Shown: piece by piece, positions 1 through 5,599 of the stretch
How positions within the stretch are numbered: the first letter of the stretch is position 1
How the letters are laid out: every line of letters begins with the position of its first letter
Assembly: GCA_050330975.1 (NCBI GenBank)
Contig: JBHJHK010000112.1
Location: 1 to 5,995 of the forward strand
Direction: 5' to 3'
Length of the DNA stretch: 5,995 nt
Source of the DNA: JBHJHK01 sp050330975
Lineage (GTDB): Bacteria > Pseudomonadota > Gammaproteobacteria > Competibacterales > Competibacteraceae
The notes under the pieces: generated by a model
Seen by the model: only the letters and a program-made list of their open reading frames with translations
The model's database searches: none
What the model was told of the DNA's origin: nothing
Translations under genes and position numbers: made by a program

Positions 1-688
1 CCCCAAACACCGGCCCGTGGCGGGCCTCGACCACGACGCGCACCAACAGCAACGCCACCCCCTCGCGGCGGGCCAACACGGTCTTGAGGATCGTCCCCCC
101 CACCCCCCCGCCCCGGACAAATTCCCCGGGGGCGGTGGGCACCGTCGCCCCCATGATCCCCAGGGCGACTATGGTCAACGCCATGGCCCAGGGCACCCCC
201 ATGGGTCCCAAGGTGGGCAACAGCCAGCCGTAGCCGGTGGCAAATACTACAAACCCCACCGACCCCCAGGAGCGAATGGCGCCATAGCGCTGGGTCTGGT
301 CTTTGAGGTGGCGCAGGGTCACCACCTCCAACGGCGCCAAGATGGCGTTCCAAAAAAAGCTATAGCACAGCAGCACCGCCCCCAAGGCCCAGGGGGATGC
401 CTCGGCCCCCCACACCCCGGCGAAGGCCAACAGGGATACCCAACACCCCCCCCGCACCGCCGCCAGGGGGCGACCTGTCACGTCCACTAGCCAGCCCCAA
501 AGATAGGGCGCCACCAAGCGGGTGGCCATGGCCACCGCCAGCAATTCCCCGATGCGGGCCGGGGACAGACCGAGGCTCTGGAGATAGAGGCTCCAGTAGG
601 GGAGGAAGATGCCGACGTTGGCGAAGAAGAAAAAGTAACAGCTGGCCAGGCGGGCGAAGGGCACAGGGCCCGAGGATGCCCTGCTCAC
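1..688 (-). CDS. MFS transporter, HcaT/MFS_1-like (PPP-type) family, partial (C-terminal part off the left edge)
   Basis: An inner-membrane major facilitator; the substrate is not predictable. The reverse strand reads without a stop from a GTG at 688 to the window edge (229 codons), roughly the first half of a ~390-residue family. Translation gives alternating hydrophobic helices and the hallmarks of the phenylpropionate-permease-like (HcaT) branch: YWSLYLQSLGLS at residues 31-42, APYLWGWLVDVTGRP at 60-74 (the loop 2-3 motif), FFWNAILAPLEVVTLRHL at 111-128 and YGAIRSWGSVGF at 135-146. The visible end (LLLVRVVVEARHGPVFG) resembles the start of helix 7 in this family. The start is uncertain: GTG 688 lies 7 nt after the aroC stop, and a second in-frame GTG lies at 664; neither has a strong Shine-Dalgarno. 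The ATG overlapping the aroC stop (696-694) is not it, because it meets a stop after three codons. Tight spacing suggests cotranscription with aroC. A glycine-rich loop (residues 192-198) is encoded by two G7 runs. Confidence 0.85.
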   Translation of the reverse strand, partial: MSRASSGPVPFARLASCYFFFFANVGIFLPYWSLYLQSLGLSPARIGELLAVAMATRLVAPYLWGWLVDVTGRPLAAVRGGCWVSLLAFAGVWGAEASPWALGAVLLCYSFFWNAILAPLEVVTLRHLKDQTQRYGAIRSWGSVGFVVFATGYGWLLPTLGPMGVPWAMALTIVALGIMGATVPTAPGEFVRGGGVGGTILKTVLARREGVALLLVRVVVEARHGPVFG

Positions 689-695
689 AGGGCCA

Positions 696-1817
696 TCACG
701 GCGGGGAACGCTGGGGGTCGAGGGCGGCCGGGACCACGGGAGTTTGGCTCACCACGTCGGCGTTTTGGCCCCGATGGCGCAGGGCGTGGTCCATGAGGAC
801 CAACGCGACCATGGCCTCGGCGATGGGGGTGGCGCGGATCCCCACACAGGGGTCGTGGCGCCCGGTGGTGGCCACCTCCACGGCCTGACCCTGGAGGTCG
901 ACGCTCTTCCCCGGCAAGCGGATGCTGGAGGTGGGCTTTAGGGCCAGGTGGGCGACGATAGCCTGGCCGGAGGAAATGCCCCCGACGACGCCGCCGGCAT
1001 TGTTGCTGGCAAAGCCATCGGGGGTCATTTCGTCCCGGTGCTCGGTGCCCTTTTGGGTCACGGCGTCGAAGCCGGCCCCCATGGCCACCCCCTTGACGGC
1101 GTTGATGCCCATGAGGGCATGGGCGAGCTCGGCGTCGAGGCGATCGAACACCGGCTCACCCCAACCCGGGGGGACACCGGTGGCCACCACGGTGAGCTTG
1201 GCGCCGATGGACTCGCCGGATTTGATCAAGGCCTGCATGTAGGCCTCTAGCTCCTCCACCTTGTCGGGGTTGGGGCAGAAAAACGGATTTTGCTCGATGG
1301 CCGTCCAGTCCACCACGTCGTCGACCACGATGGGCCCGAGTTGGGCCAAATAGCCCCTGATTTGCACCCCGTAGCGCTCGGCCAGGTACTTCTTGGCGAT
1401 GCCCCCCGCCGCCACCCGCAGGGCCGTCTCCCGGGCCGAAGCTCGGCCGCCACCGCGGTAGTCGCGGATGCCGTACTTTTGCTGATAGGTGTAGTCGGCG
1501 TGGTTGGGGCGAAAGCGGTCTTGGATCTTGCTGTAGTCCTTGGGGCGCTGGTCGACGTTTTCGATCAAGAGCCCAATGGGGGTACCGGTGGTGCGACCCT
1601 CAAACACCCCGGAGAGGATCCGCACCTGGTCGGTCTCCCGGCGCTGGGTGGTGTAGCGGCTCTGGCCGGGTCGACGGCGGTCGAGATCCCGTTGGAGGTC
1701 GGCTTCCGCCAACCAAAGCCCCGGGGGACAGCCGTCCACCACGCCCCCCAGAGCGGGGCCGTGGGATTCGCCAAAGGTGGTGAGGGTGAACAAGGTGCCA
1801 AAGGTGTTGCCGGCCAT
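696..1817 (-). CDS. aroC: chorismate synthase
   Basis: Converts 5-enolpyruvylshikimate-3-phosphate to chorismate (EC 4.2.3.5), the last step of the shikimate pathway, using reduced FMN as cofactor; cytosolic homotetramer in known cases. The 373-residue length is normal for bacterial AroC (~350-370) with a slightly extended tail. It shows FGESHG at 15-20 (His19), the FRPNHADYTY segment at 102-111 (His106), GGGRASARET at 122-131, SNNAGGVVGGISSGQ at 271-285 and RHDPCVGIRATPIAEAM at 320-336; His19 and His106 match the two catalytic histidines known in the family. The start MAGNTFG aligns with the E. coli start MAGNTIG, so ATG 1817 is well supported although its ribosome site is weak (AAGAG upstream). 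Overall wording (TTQRRE, YQQKYGIRDYRGGG, QNPFFCPNPDK) is gammaproteobacterial. It heads a likely operon with the MFS gene and is divergent from the EAL gene. The last ~15 residues are family-variable. Near certain. Confidence 0.98.
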   Translation of the reverse strand: MAGNTFGTLFTLTTFGESHGPALGGVVDGCPPGLWLAEADLQRDLDRRRPGQSRYTTQRRETDQVRILSGVFEGRTTGTPIGLLIENVDQRPKDYSKIQDRFRPNHADYTYQQKYGIRDYRGGGRASARETALRVAAGGIAKKYLAERYGVQIRGYLAQLGPIVVDDVVDWTAIEQNPFFCPNPDKVEELEAYMQALIKSGESIGAKLTVVATGVPPGWGEPVFDRLDAELAHALMGINAVKGVAMGAGFDAVTQKGTEHRDEMTPDGFASNNAGGVVGGISSGQAIVAHLALKPTSSIRLPGKSVDLQGQAVEVATTGRHDPCVGIRATPIAEAMVALVLMDHALRHRGQNADVVSQTPVVPAALDPQRSPP

Positions 1818-1937
1818 GGGGGCTCTTGAGGGGTCACAGGGATGGAGAGCGGGGAAAGACGCAAGGCGATTCTGTTACCATACCGCGAAGTCAAGGGCGA
1901 TTCCACCATCGACTCCCCCCCACCCTCCGCGACGCCA
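1818..1937. promoter_or_regulatory. divergent start region between aroC and the CNB-EAL gene
   Basis: This is the only place where promoters for both divergent units can lie outside aroC. If the EAL gene starts at 1842, the two start codons are only 24 bp apart and each promoter must overlap the other gene's 5' end; if it starts at 1938 or 1947, about 120 bp is free. On the minus strand a TTGACT hexamer (1894-1889, five of six matches to a -35 box) faces aroC, but I find no good -10 at 16-18 bp. On the plus strand TACCAT (1876-1881) resembles a -10 but has no partner. Promoters are therefore expected here but not resolved. Confidence 0.3.
1828..1833 (+). promoter_or_regulatory. candidate ribosome-binding site for ATG 1842
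   Basis: GAGGGG ends 8 nt before ATG 1842, a good distance for a Shine-Dalgarno sequence. The alternative in-frame starts at 1938 and 1947 are preceded by C-rich sequence with no purine stretch. This favours the long form of the CNB-EAL protein, although G-rich hexamers are common in this high-GC DNA. Confidence 0.4.
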
Positions 1938-3146
1938 ATGACCACCATGGATCTCCCCACCACAACGCCGAGCCAGCGTTATTTTCCCCCGGGAGCCCGT
2001 CTCTTTTGCCAGGGAGAACTGGGGGATTGCGCCTACCTCATCGACCGAGGCCGGGTGGAAATCAGCGTCGACTCAGGGGCCCAGCGGCGGTTGATCAACA
2101 TTCTGGGGCCCGGCGAAGTCCTGGGGGAAATGGCCCTCATCGAAGGGGTGCCCCGGGCCGCCACCGCCGTGGCCCTGGAGGCCACGGTGGTGACGGTCAT
2201 CGGCGCCGCACAGATCCGCGAACGCCTCGACCGGGCCGACCCAGTCCTCGCCCTTCTGTTGGGGGCCTTGTCCCACCGCCTGCGCCACACCCTCCACCCC
2301 CACACGGTCCCCCTGCCCACCTATCAACACCCCGCCGCCGTCGAGCGCATCCACCTGGAGAGCGAACTCCAGCGGGGCCTCGACCGCGGGGAATTCGTCT
2401 TGTACTTTCAACCCATCAGCCGCCTCAAAGACGGCCATCTCGCCGGCTTTGAGGCCCTGGTTCGCTGGCGCCATCCCCAGCGGGGGCTGTTGACCCCCGG
2501 GGACTTTATCGACGTCGCCGAGGATTCGGGGCTCATCGTTCCCCTGGGCCGCTGGATTACCGCGGCGGCAGTGGCGGCCTTGGAACGCCTGGATGTCAGG
2601 GGCGAAGGGCTGTTCATGGGCATCAATGTCTCGGCGGTACAGCTGGCCCACCCGCAGTTTGTGGACGACCTGGAGGCCGCCGTCCGCCATAGGGCCATGG
2701 ATCGGCGCCGGTTGAAGCTGGAGATCACCGAAACGGCCCTGTTGGGGGGCGACCAGGTCCACGCCAACCTCGCCGCCTGCCGGGAGCGGGGGTTTGCGTT
2801 GGCCCTCGACGACTTTGGCACCGGCTACTGCAGCCTGGACTACCTGCGGCGGTTGCCGGTCCACACCCTCAAGCTCGACCGCTCCTTTGTCGCCGCCCTA
2901 CCCGAAGACCCCCGCAGCGTTGCCGTGGTGCGGGCGCTGGTGACCCTGGCGGCGGATTTGGCCATGGAGGTGGTGGCCGAGGGTATCGAAGCCTCCACCC
3001 AGTGGCACACCCTGGCCGACCTCGCCTGTCACTACGGCCAGGGCTATTGGGTGTCCCCCCCCGTGGACGAAACGGTCGCCGGCGTCTTCGCCGGCCGCCC
3101 CGCGCCGCTGCTGCGCCCACACACCGACCTCGCCGCCAGTCGGTGA
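1842..3146 (+). CDS. cyclic-nucleotide-binding domain + EAL domain protein, predicted c-di-GMP phosphodiesterase
   Basis: Predicted cytosolic phosphodiesterase that linearises cyclic di-GMP under control of a bound cyclic mononucleotide. The first ~45 residues are low-complexity. A CNB domain spans about 46-150: the phosphate-binding cassette reads GEVLGEMALIEGVPRAAT (91-108), with Glu96 and Arg105 in the positions of CRP Glu72 and Arg82, so cAMP or cGMP binding is plausible. After a short linker the EAL domain runs from ~170 to 415 with every catalytic element present: EAL 204-206, Asn262 (INVSA), Glu294 (LEITET), DDFGTGYCSL 323-332, Lys344 (LKLDRSF), EGIE 380-383 and QGYWVSPPV 400-408. No GGDEF, membrane segment or signal peptide. 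The CNB-EAL order matches Bdellovibrio Bd1971, a cAMP-responsive phosphodiesterase. The start may instead be Met33 (1938) or Met36 (1947); the domains are complete from any of these. The next gene follows after 34 nt on the same strand. Confidence 0.93.
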   Translation: MESGERRKAILLPYREVKGDSTIDSPPPSATPMTTMDLPTTTPSQRYFPPGARLFCQGELGDCAYLIDRGRVEISVDSGAQRRLINILGPGEVLGEMALIEGVPRAATAVALEATVVTVIGAAQIRERLDRADPVLALLLGALSHRLRHTLHPHTVPLPTYQHPAAVERIHLESELQRGLDRGEFVLYFQPISRLKDGHLAGFEALVRWRHPQRGLLTPGDFIDVAEDSGLIVPLGRWITAAAVAALERLDVRGEGLFMGINVSAVQLAHPQFVDDLEAAVRHRAMDRRRLKLEITETALLGGDQVHANLAACRERGFALALDDFGTGYCSLDYLRRLPVHTLKLDRSFVAALPEDPRSVAVVRALVTLAADLAMEVVAEGIEASTQWHTLADLACHYGQGYWVSPPVDETVAGVFAGRPAPLLRPHTDLAASR

Positions 3147-3180
3147 GGTCTCAAATCGCCCATCTCGCTGCTCATCTGCC

Positions 3181-5076
3181 ATGTTGACCCTCCGCAACCT
3201 CTCCCTCCAGCGCGGCGACCAGCTGCTGTTGGACGACGTCTCCCTCACCATCCAGCCCCGCTCCCGGGTGGGCATCGTCGGCGCCAACGGCTGCGGCAAG
3301 TCGAGCTTGTTCGCCCTGCTGCGGGGGGAGTTGCTCCCCGACAAGGGGGATGTGGAACTGCCCCCCTGCACCATCGCCCACGTCGCCCAGGAGACGCCGG
3401 GGCTCCCGGACCAAGCCCGTTCCTTTGTCACCGACGGCGACGAGGAACTCAAACGTCTAGAACAGGCCTTGGCCGCCGCCGAACGGGCCGATGACGGCCA
3501 ACAGCTCGGCGAGCTCCACGCCCAGTTCGACGCCATCGACGGCTACACCGCCCCCTCCCGGGCCGAGCGCCTCCTGGCGGGTCTGGGGTTTCACCCCGAC
3601 ACCTTCGAGCGCCCAGTGGCGGCTTTTTCCGGCGGTTGGCGGGTGCGCCTCAACCTGGCCCGGGCCCTCATGTGCCGCTCGGACCTTTTGCTGTTGGACG
3701 AACCCACCAACCACCTGGATCTGGACGCGGTGCTGTGGCTGGAGGATTGGCTCAAGGGCTACGGTGGCACGTTGTTGTTGATCTCCCACGACCGGGATTT
3801 CCTCGACGCCGTCGCCGACCACGTGATCCACATCGAACACCGCCAGGCCACCCTCTACAAGGGCAACTACAGCGCCTTTGAACGCCAACGGGCCGAGCGG
3901 TTGGCCCTACAACAGGCCTTGTTCGTCAAACAACAGCGACAAATCGCCCACCTCCAGCGCTTTGTGGACCGTTTTCGGGCCAAGGCCACCAAGGCCCGCC
4001 AGGCCCAGAGCCGCCTCAAGGCCCTGGATCGCATGGAGCGCATCGCCGCCGCCCACGTGGATTCCCCCTTTGAGTTCGCCTTTGGCGACCCCGAGCGCTT
4101 GCCCAATCCGCTGCTGCAACTGGACAAGGCGGCGGTGGGCTACGGCCACCAACCGCTGTTGGCGGCTATCAATCTCACCGTTCACCCCGGGACCCGCTTG
4201 GGGTTGTTGGGGCCCAACGGCGCCGGCAAATCCACCTTGATCAAGCTCCTCGCCGGGCAACTAGCCCCCTTGGCGGGCCGTCGCCAGGAGGGGCAAGGAC
4301 TGGCCATCGGCTACTTCGCCCAACACCAAGTGGACCAACTGCGCCCGGAGTGGAGCCCCATAGCCCATCTCCAGCATCTGGACCCCAAGACCTCAGAACA
4401 GGCCCTGCGGGACTTCGTGGGGGGCTTTGACTTTCGCGGCGACAAGGCGTTGAGCCCCGTGGCCCCCTTCTCCGGGGGGGAGAAGGCCAGGCTCGCCCTG
4501 GCGATGTTGGTGTGGCAGCGGCCCAATTTGCTGTTGCTGGACGAACCCACCAACCACTTGGACCTGGAGATGCGCCACGCCCTCAACCTGGCCCTCCAGG
4601 ACTACGGTGGGGCGTTGGTGGTGGTCTCCCACGATCGCCATTTGCTGCGCACTACCACCGACGCCTTTTGGCTGGTGGCCGAGGGCAAGGTCCAGCCCTT
4701 CGACGGGGACTTGGACGACTACAGCCGCTGGCTCAGCGAGGGCAAACAAGCCAGTGGGGGCGCCAAGGGGGACGCCCTAAGACCCGCCGAGCAGCGCAAG
4801 GCCCAACGCCGCGAGGAGGCCGAGCGACGCCAGGCCCTGGCCGCCAAGCGCAGGCCCCTGGAGAAGCGCGCCGCCCAGCTGGAGCGTCAAATGGCACAAC
4901 TGGAAGGGGAAAAGACCGACTTGGAGCGGGCCTTGGCCGATGCCGCCCTCTATGAGGAGGGCCAAAAAGACCAGCTCAAGACGTTGCTGGCTCGCCAGGC
5001 CCACAACGCCAAGGCCCTCGGCGAAGCCGAAGAGGCCTGGCTCCAGCTCCAAGAGGACATGGAGGCCATCTCCTGA
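3181..5076 (+). CDS. yheS: ABC-F ATPase, YheS-like ribosome-associated protein
   Basis: A soluble tandem ABC ATPase without membrane domains. ABC-F proteins act on the ribosome, entering the E site to adjust stalled or stressed translation; YheS itself is the less studied of the four E. coli members. The 631 residues match the ~637 of E. coli YheS. ABC1: Walker A GANGCGKS (34-41), signature FSGGWRVRL (149-157), Walker B LLLLDEPTNHLD (169-180, Glu174), switch His203. The linker that contacts tRNA spans about 235-300 and contains RFRAKATKARQAQSR (264-278). ABC2: Walker A GPNGAGKS (344-351), signature FSGGEKARL (430-438), Walker B with Glu455, switch His484. A charged Ala/Glu/Arg/Lys-rich coiled-coil tail covers about 535-628. 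PFDGDLDDYSRWLS (506-519) and VWQRPNLLLLDEP are YheS-like, separating it from Uup and EttA. ATG 3181 fits the family N-terminus; no clear ribosome site precedes it. It may be cotranscribed with the EAL gene. All ATPase residues are intact. Confidence 0.96.
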   Translation: MLTLRNLSLQRGDQLLLDDVSLTIQPRSRVGIVGANGCGKSSLFALLRGELLPDKGDVELPPCTIAHVAQETPGLPDQARSFVTDGDEELKRLEQALAAAERADDGQQLGELHAQFDAIDGYTAPSRAERLLAGLGFHPDTFERPVAAFSGGWRVRLNLARALMCRSDLLLLDEPTNHLDLDAVLWLEDWLKGYGGTLLLISHDRDFLDAVADHVIHIEHRQATLYKGNYSAFERQRAERLALQQALFVKQQRQIAHLQRFVDRFRAKATKARQAQSRLKALDRMERIAAAHVDSPFEFAFGDPERLPNPLLQLDKAAVGYGHQPLLAAINLTVHPGTRLGLLGPNGAGKSTLIKLLAGQLAPLAGRRQEGQGLAIGYFAQHQVDQLRPEWSPIAHLQHLDPKTSEQALRDFVGGFDFRGDKALSPVAPFSGGEKARLALAMLVWQRPNLLLLDEPTNHLDLEMRHALNLALQDYGGALVVVSHDRHLLRTTTDAFWLVAEGKVQPFDGDLDDYSRWLSEGKQASGGAKGDALRPAEQRKAQRREEAERRQALAAKRRPLEKRAAQLERQMAQLEGEKTDLERALADAALYEEGQKDQLKTLLARQAHNAKALGEAEEAWLQLQEDMEAIS

Positions 5077-5091
5077 AGTGGAGCAGCTGCC

Positions 5092-5108
5092 TGTCAGATT
5101 TTTTTACA
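5092..5108 (+). repeat. 17-bp element copy A (TGTC-N3-TT-N-TTTT-ACA)
   Basis: Reads TGTCAGATTTTTTTACA, 16 nt after the ABC-F stop codon. It shares 13 invariant columns with copies B and C, in the same orientation and with identical length. The TGT...ACA ends make an imperfect inverted repeat, as expected for a dimeric regulator. Its T-run could also contribute to transcript ending, but no good stem precedes it. Similarity to copy B continues 3' through CCCCTGGGG. Confidence 0.6.
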
Positions 5109-5221
5109 GCCCCCCTGGGGCACCAGCCGTCGAGCCGTGTGACTGACCGTGGCCTCTGGCGCGGGCGAAGGCCCAACTGTCCCGGGGAAGTGGGCCTCTA
5201 TGGCGTCCTCGGGGGTCAAAC

Positions 5222-5237
5222 CCACGGTTCACCGTGG
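5222..5237. repeat. perfect 16-bp palindrome (7-bp arms, 2-bp centre)
   Basis: CCACGGT-TC-ACCGTGG: arms 5222-5228 and 5231-5237 are perfectly complementary. A 2-nt centre is too tight for a stable RNA hairpin loop without opening base pairs, and no T-run follows, so an operator-type protein-binding site is likelier than a terminator. No regulator can be named. Confidence 0.5.
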
Positions 5238-5265
5238 ACCACGCCCAGTCGAGGTCACCGCCCCA

Positions 5266-5282
5266 TGTCGAATTATTTTACA
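5266..5282 (+). repeat. 17-bp element copy B
   Basis: Reads TGTCGAATTATTTTACA and lies 174 bp downstream of copy A, same orientation. It is followed by GC-GG-CCCCTGGGG, nearly the same flank as copy A. It is embedded in GC-rich DNA, so the A/T core stands out from its surroundings. Confidence 0.6.
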
Positions 5283-5375
5283 GCGGCCCCTGGGGAGGTC
5301 TGGACCCACTAGCCACTCAAGCAATTGTTTTTGAAAAAATTTATCTTTAAAGGTGGTTGGCTTGGCACCTACGCA

Positions 5376-5392
5376 TGTCAATTTTTTTTACA
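5376..5392 (+). repeat. 17-bp element copy C
   Basis: Reads TGTCAATTTTTTTTACA, 110 bp after copy B and about 207 bp before the exported-protein start. Unlike A and B it is followed by CATCACAG rather than GC..CCCCTGGGG, so the conserved unit common to all three is the 17-mer alone. If the sigma-54-like site downstream is used, this copy would be centred near -98, a usual place for an activator site. Confidence 0.6.
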
Positions 5393-5455
5393 CATCACAG
5401 TCCAACCCTTGGCCCCAAAAACCATAACCCTTTGAATAGAAAAACAAAAAAAACT

Positions 5456-5471
5456 TGGCATCAAAATTTCA
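5456..5471 (+). promoter_or_regulatory. candidate sigma-54 (-24/-12) promoter for the exported-protein gene
   Basis: TGGCA (5456-5460) and TTTCA (5467-5471) have the exact spacing of the TGGCAC-N5-TTGCA consensus. The invariant GG of the -24 box and the C of the -12 box are present, but the G of the -12 GC is replaced by T, which weakens the call. Transcription would start near 5482, leaving a leader of about 118 nt. TTGGCA (5455-5460) could also be a sigma-70 -35 box, but no -10 is found at the right distance. Confidence 0.3.
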
Positions 5472-5510
5472 TGGTTTTTAGCAGATCAGCCGAACGTCAC
5501 CATGGCCTCG

Positions 5511-5540
5511 TGGATCAGTTACACTCTGGATCAGTTACAC
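5511..5540 (+). repeat. tandem direct repeat, two copies of TGGATCAGTTACAC
   Basis: Two identical 14-bp copies (5511-5524 and 5527-5540) are separated by TC, giving a 16-bp period. They lie 60-89 bp upstream of the exported-protein start, inside its probable leader or promoter. Placement suggests a tandem binding site for a regulator, or a recent slippage duplication. Confidence 0.65.
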
Positions 5541-5599
5541 ACTTTGTCAATTTCGACTTTGAAACGCTAAGTATACCGACAAGAGGACCCCTTCCAACG

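Larger units (their letters stand above)
5077..5599. other. long intergenic region with multiple repeats, no gene
   Basis: No convincing gene lies here. The one plus-strand reading frame of ~60 codons (5149-5334) has no ribosome site or recognisable protein character. The first ~240 bases are GC-rich like the coding DNA; from about 5320 to 5480 the sequence becomes strikingly AT-rich with A- and T-runs, as expected for a strong promoter region. The region holds three 17-bp elements, a perfect palindrome, a 16-bp-period tandem repeat and a sigma-54-like promoter candidate, listed separately. No convincing intrinsic terminator for the ABC-F gene was found. Confidence 0.7.

Noticed and set aside
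694..696. ATG overlapping the aroC stop as the transporter start
   Set aside because: It reads Met-Ala-Leu then stop; the transporter frame is a different one starting at GTG 688 or 664.
5083..5105. Possible intrinsic terminator after the ABC-F gene (GCAGCTGC then a T-run)
   Set aside because: The dyad has only 4-bp arms with no loop and sits 8 nt away from the T-run; the T-run is better explained as part of the repeated 17-mer.
5109..5121. GCCCC-CCT-GGGGC hairpin
   Set aside because: It comes after rather than before the T-run, so it cannot act as a plus-strand terminator, and short GC hairpins are frequent here.
5149..5334. Plus-strand open frame of ~61 codons in the intergenic region
   Set aside because: No ribosome site, no recognisable protein pattern, and it overlaps the palindrome and repeat copy B; open frames of this length are common by chance in GC-rich DNA.
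5363..5377. Second sigma-54-like site beginning TGGCAC
   Set aside because: The -24 half is good, but no GC or TTG-like -12 element occurs at the required spacing.
5545..5561. Fourth copy of the 17-bp element (TGTCAATTTCGACTTTG)
   Set aside because: It matches the first nine bases of copy C but lacks the TTTT-ACA half, so it fails the consensus; at most a half-site.
5544..5577. Sigma-70 promoter TTGTCA ... TATACC just before the exported-protein gene
   Set aside because: The spacer would be 22 bp, too long, and no acceptable -10 occurs at 16-18 bp.
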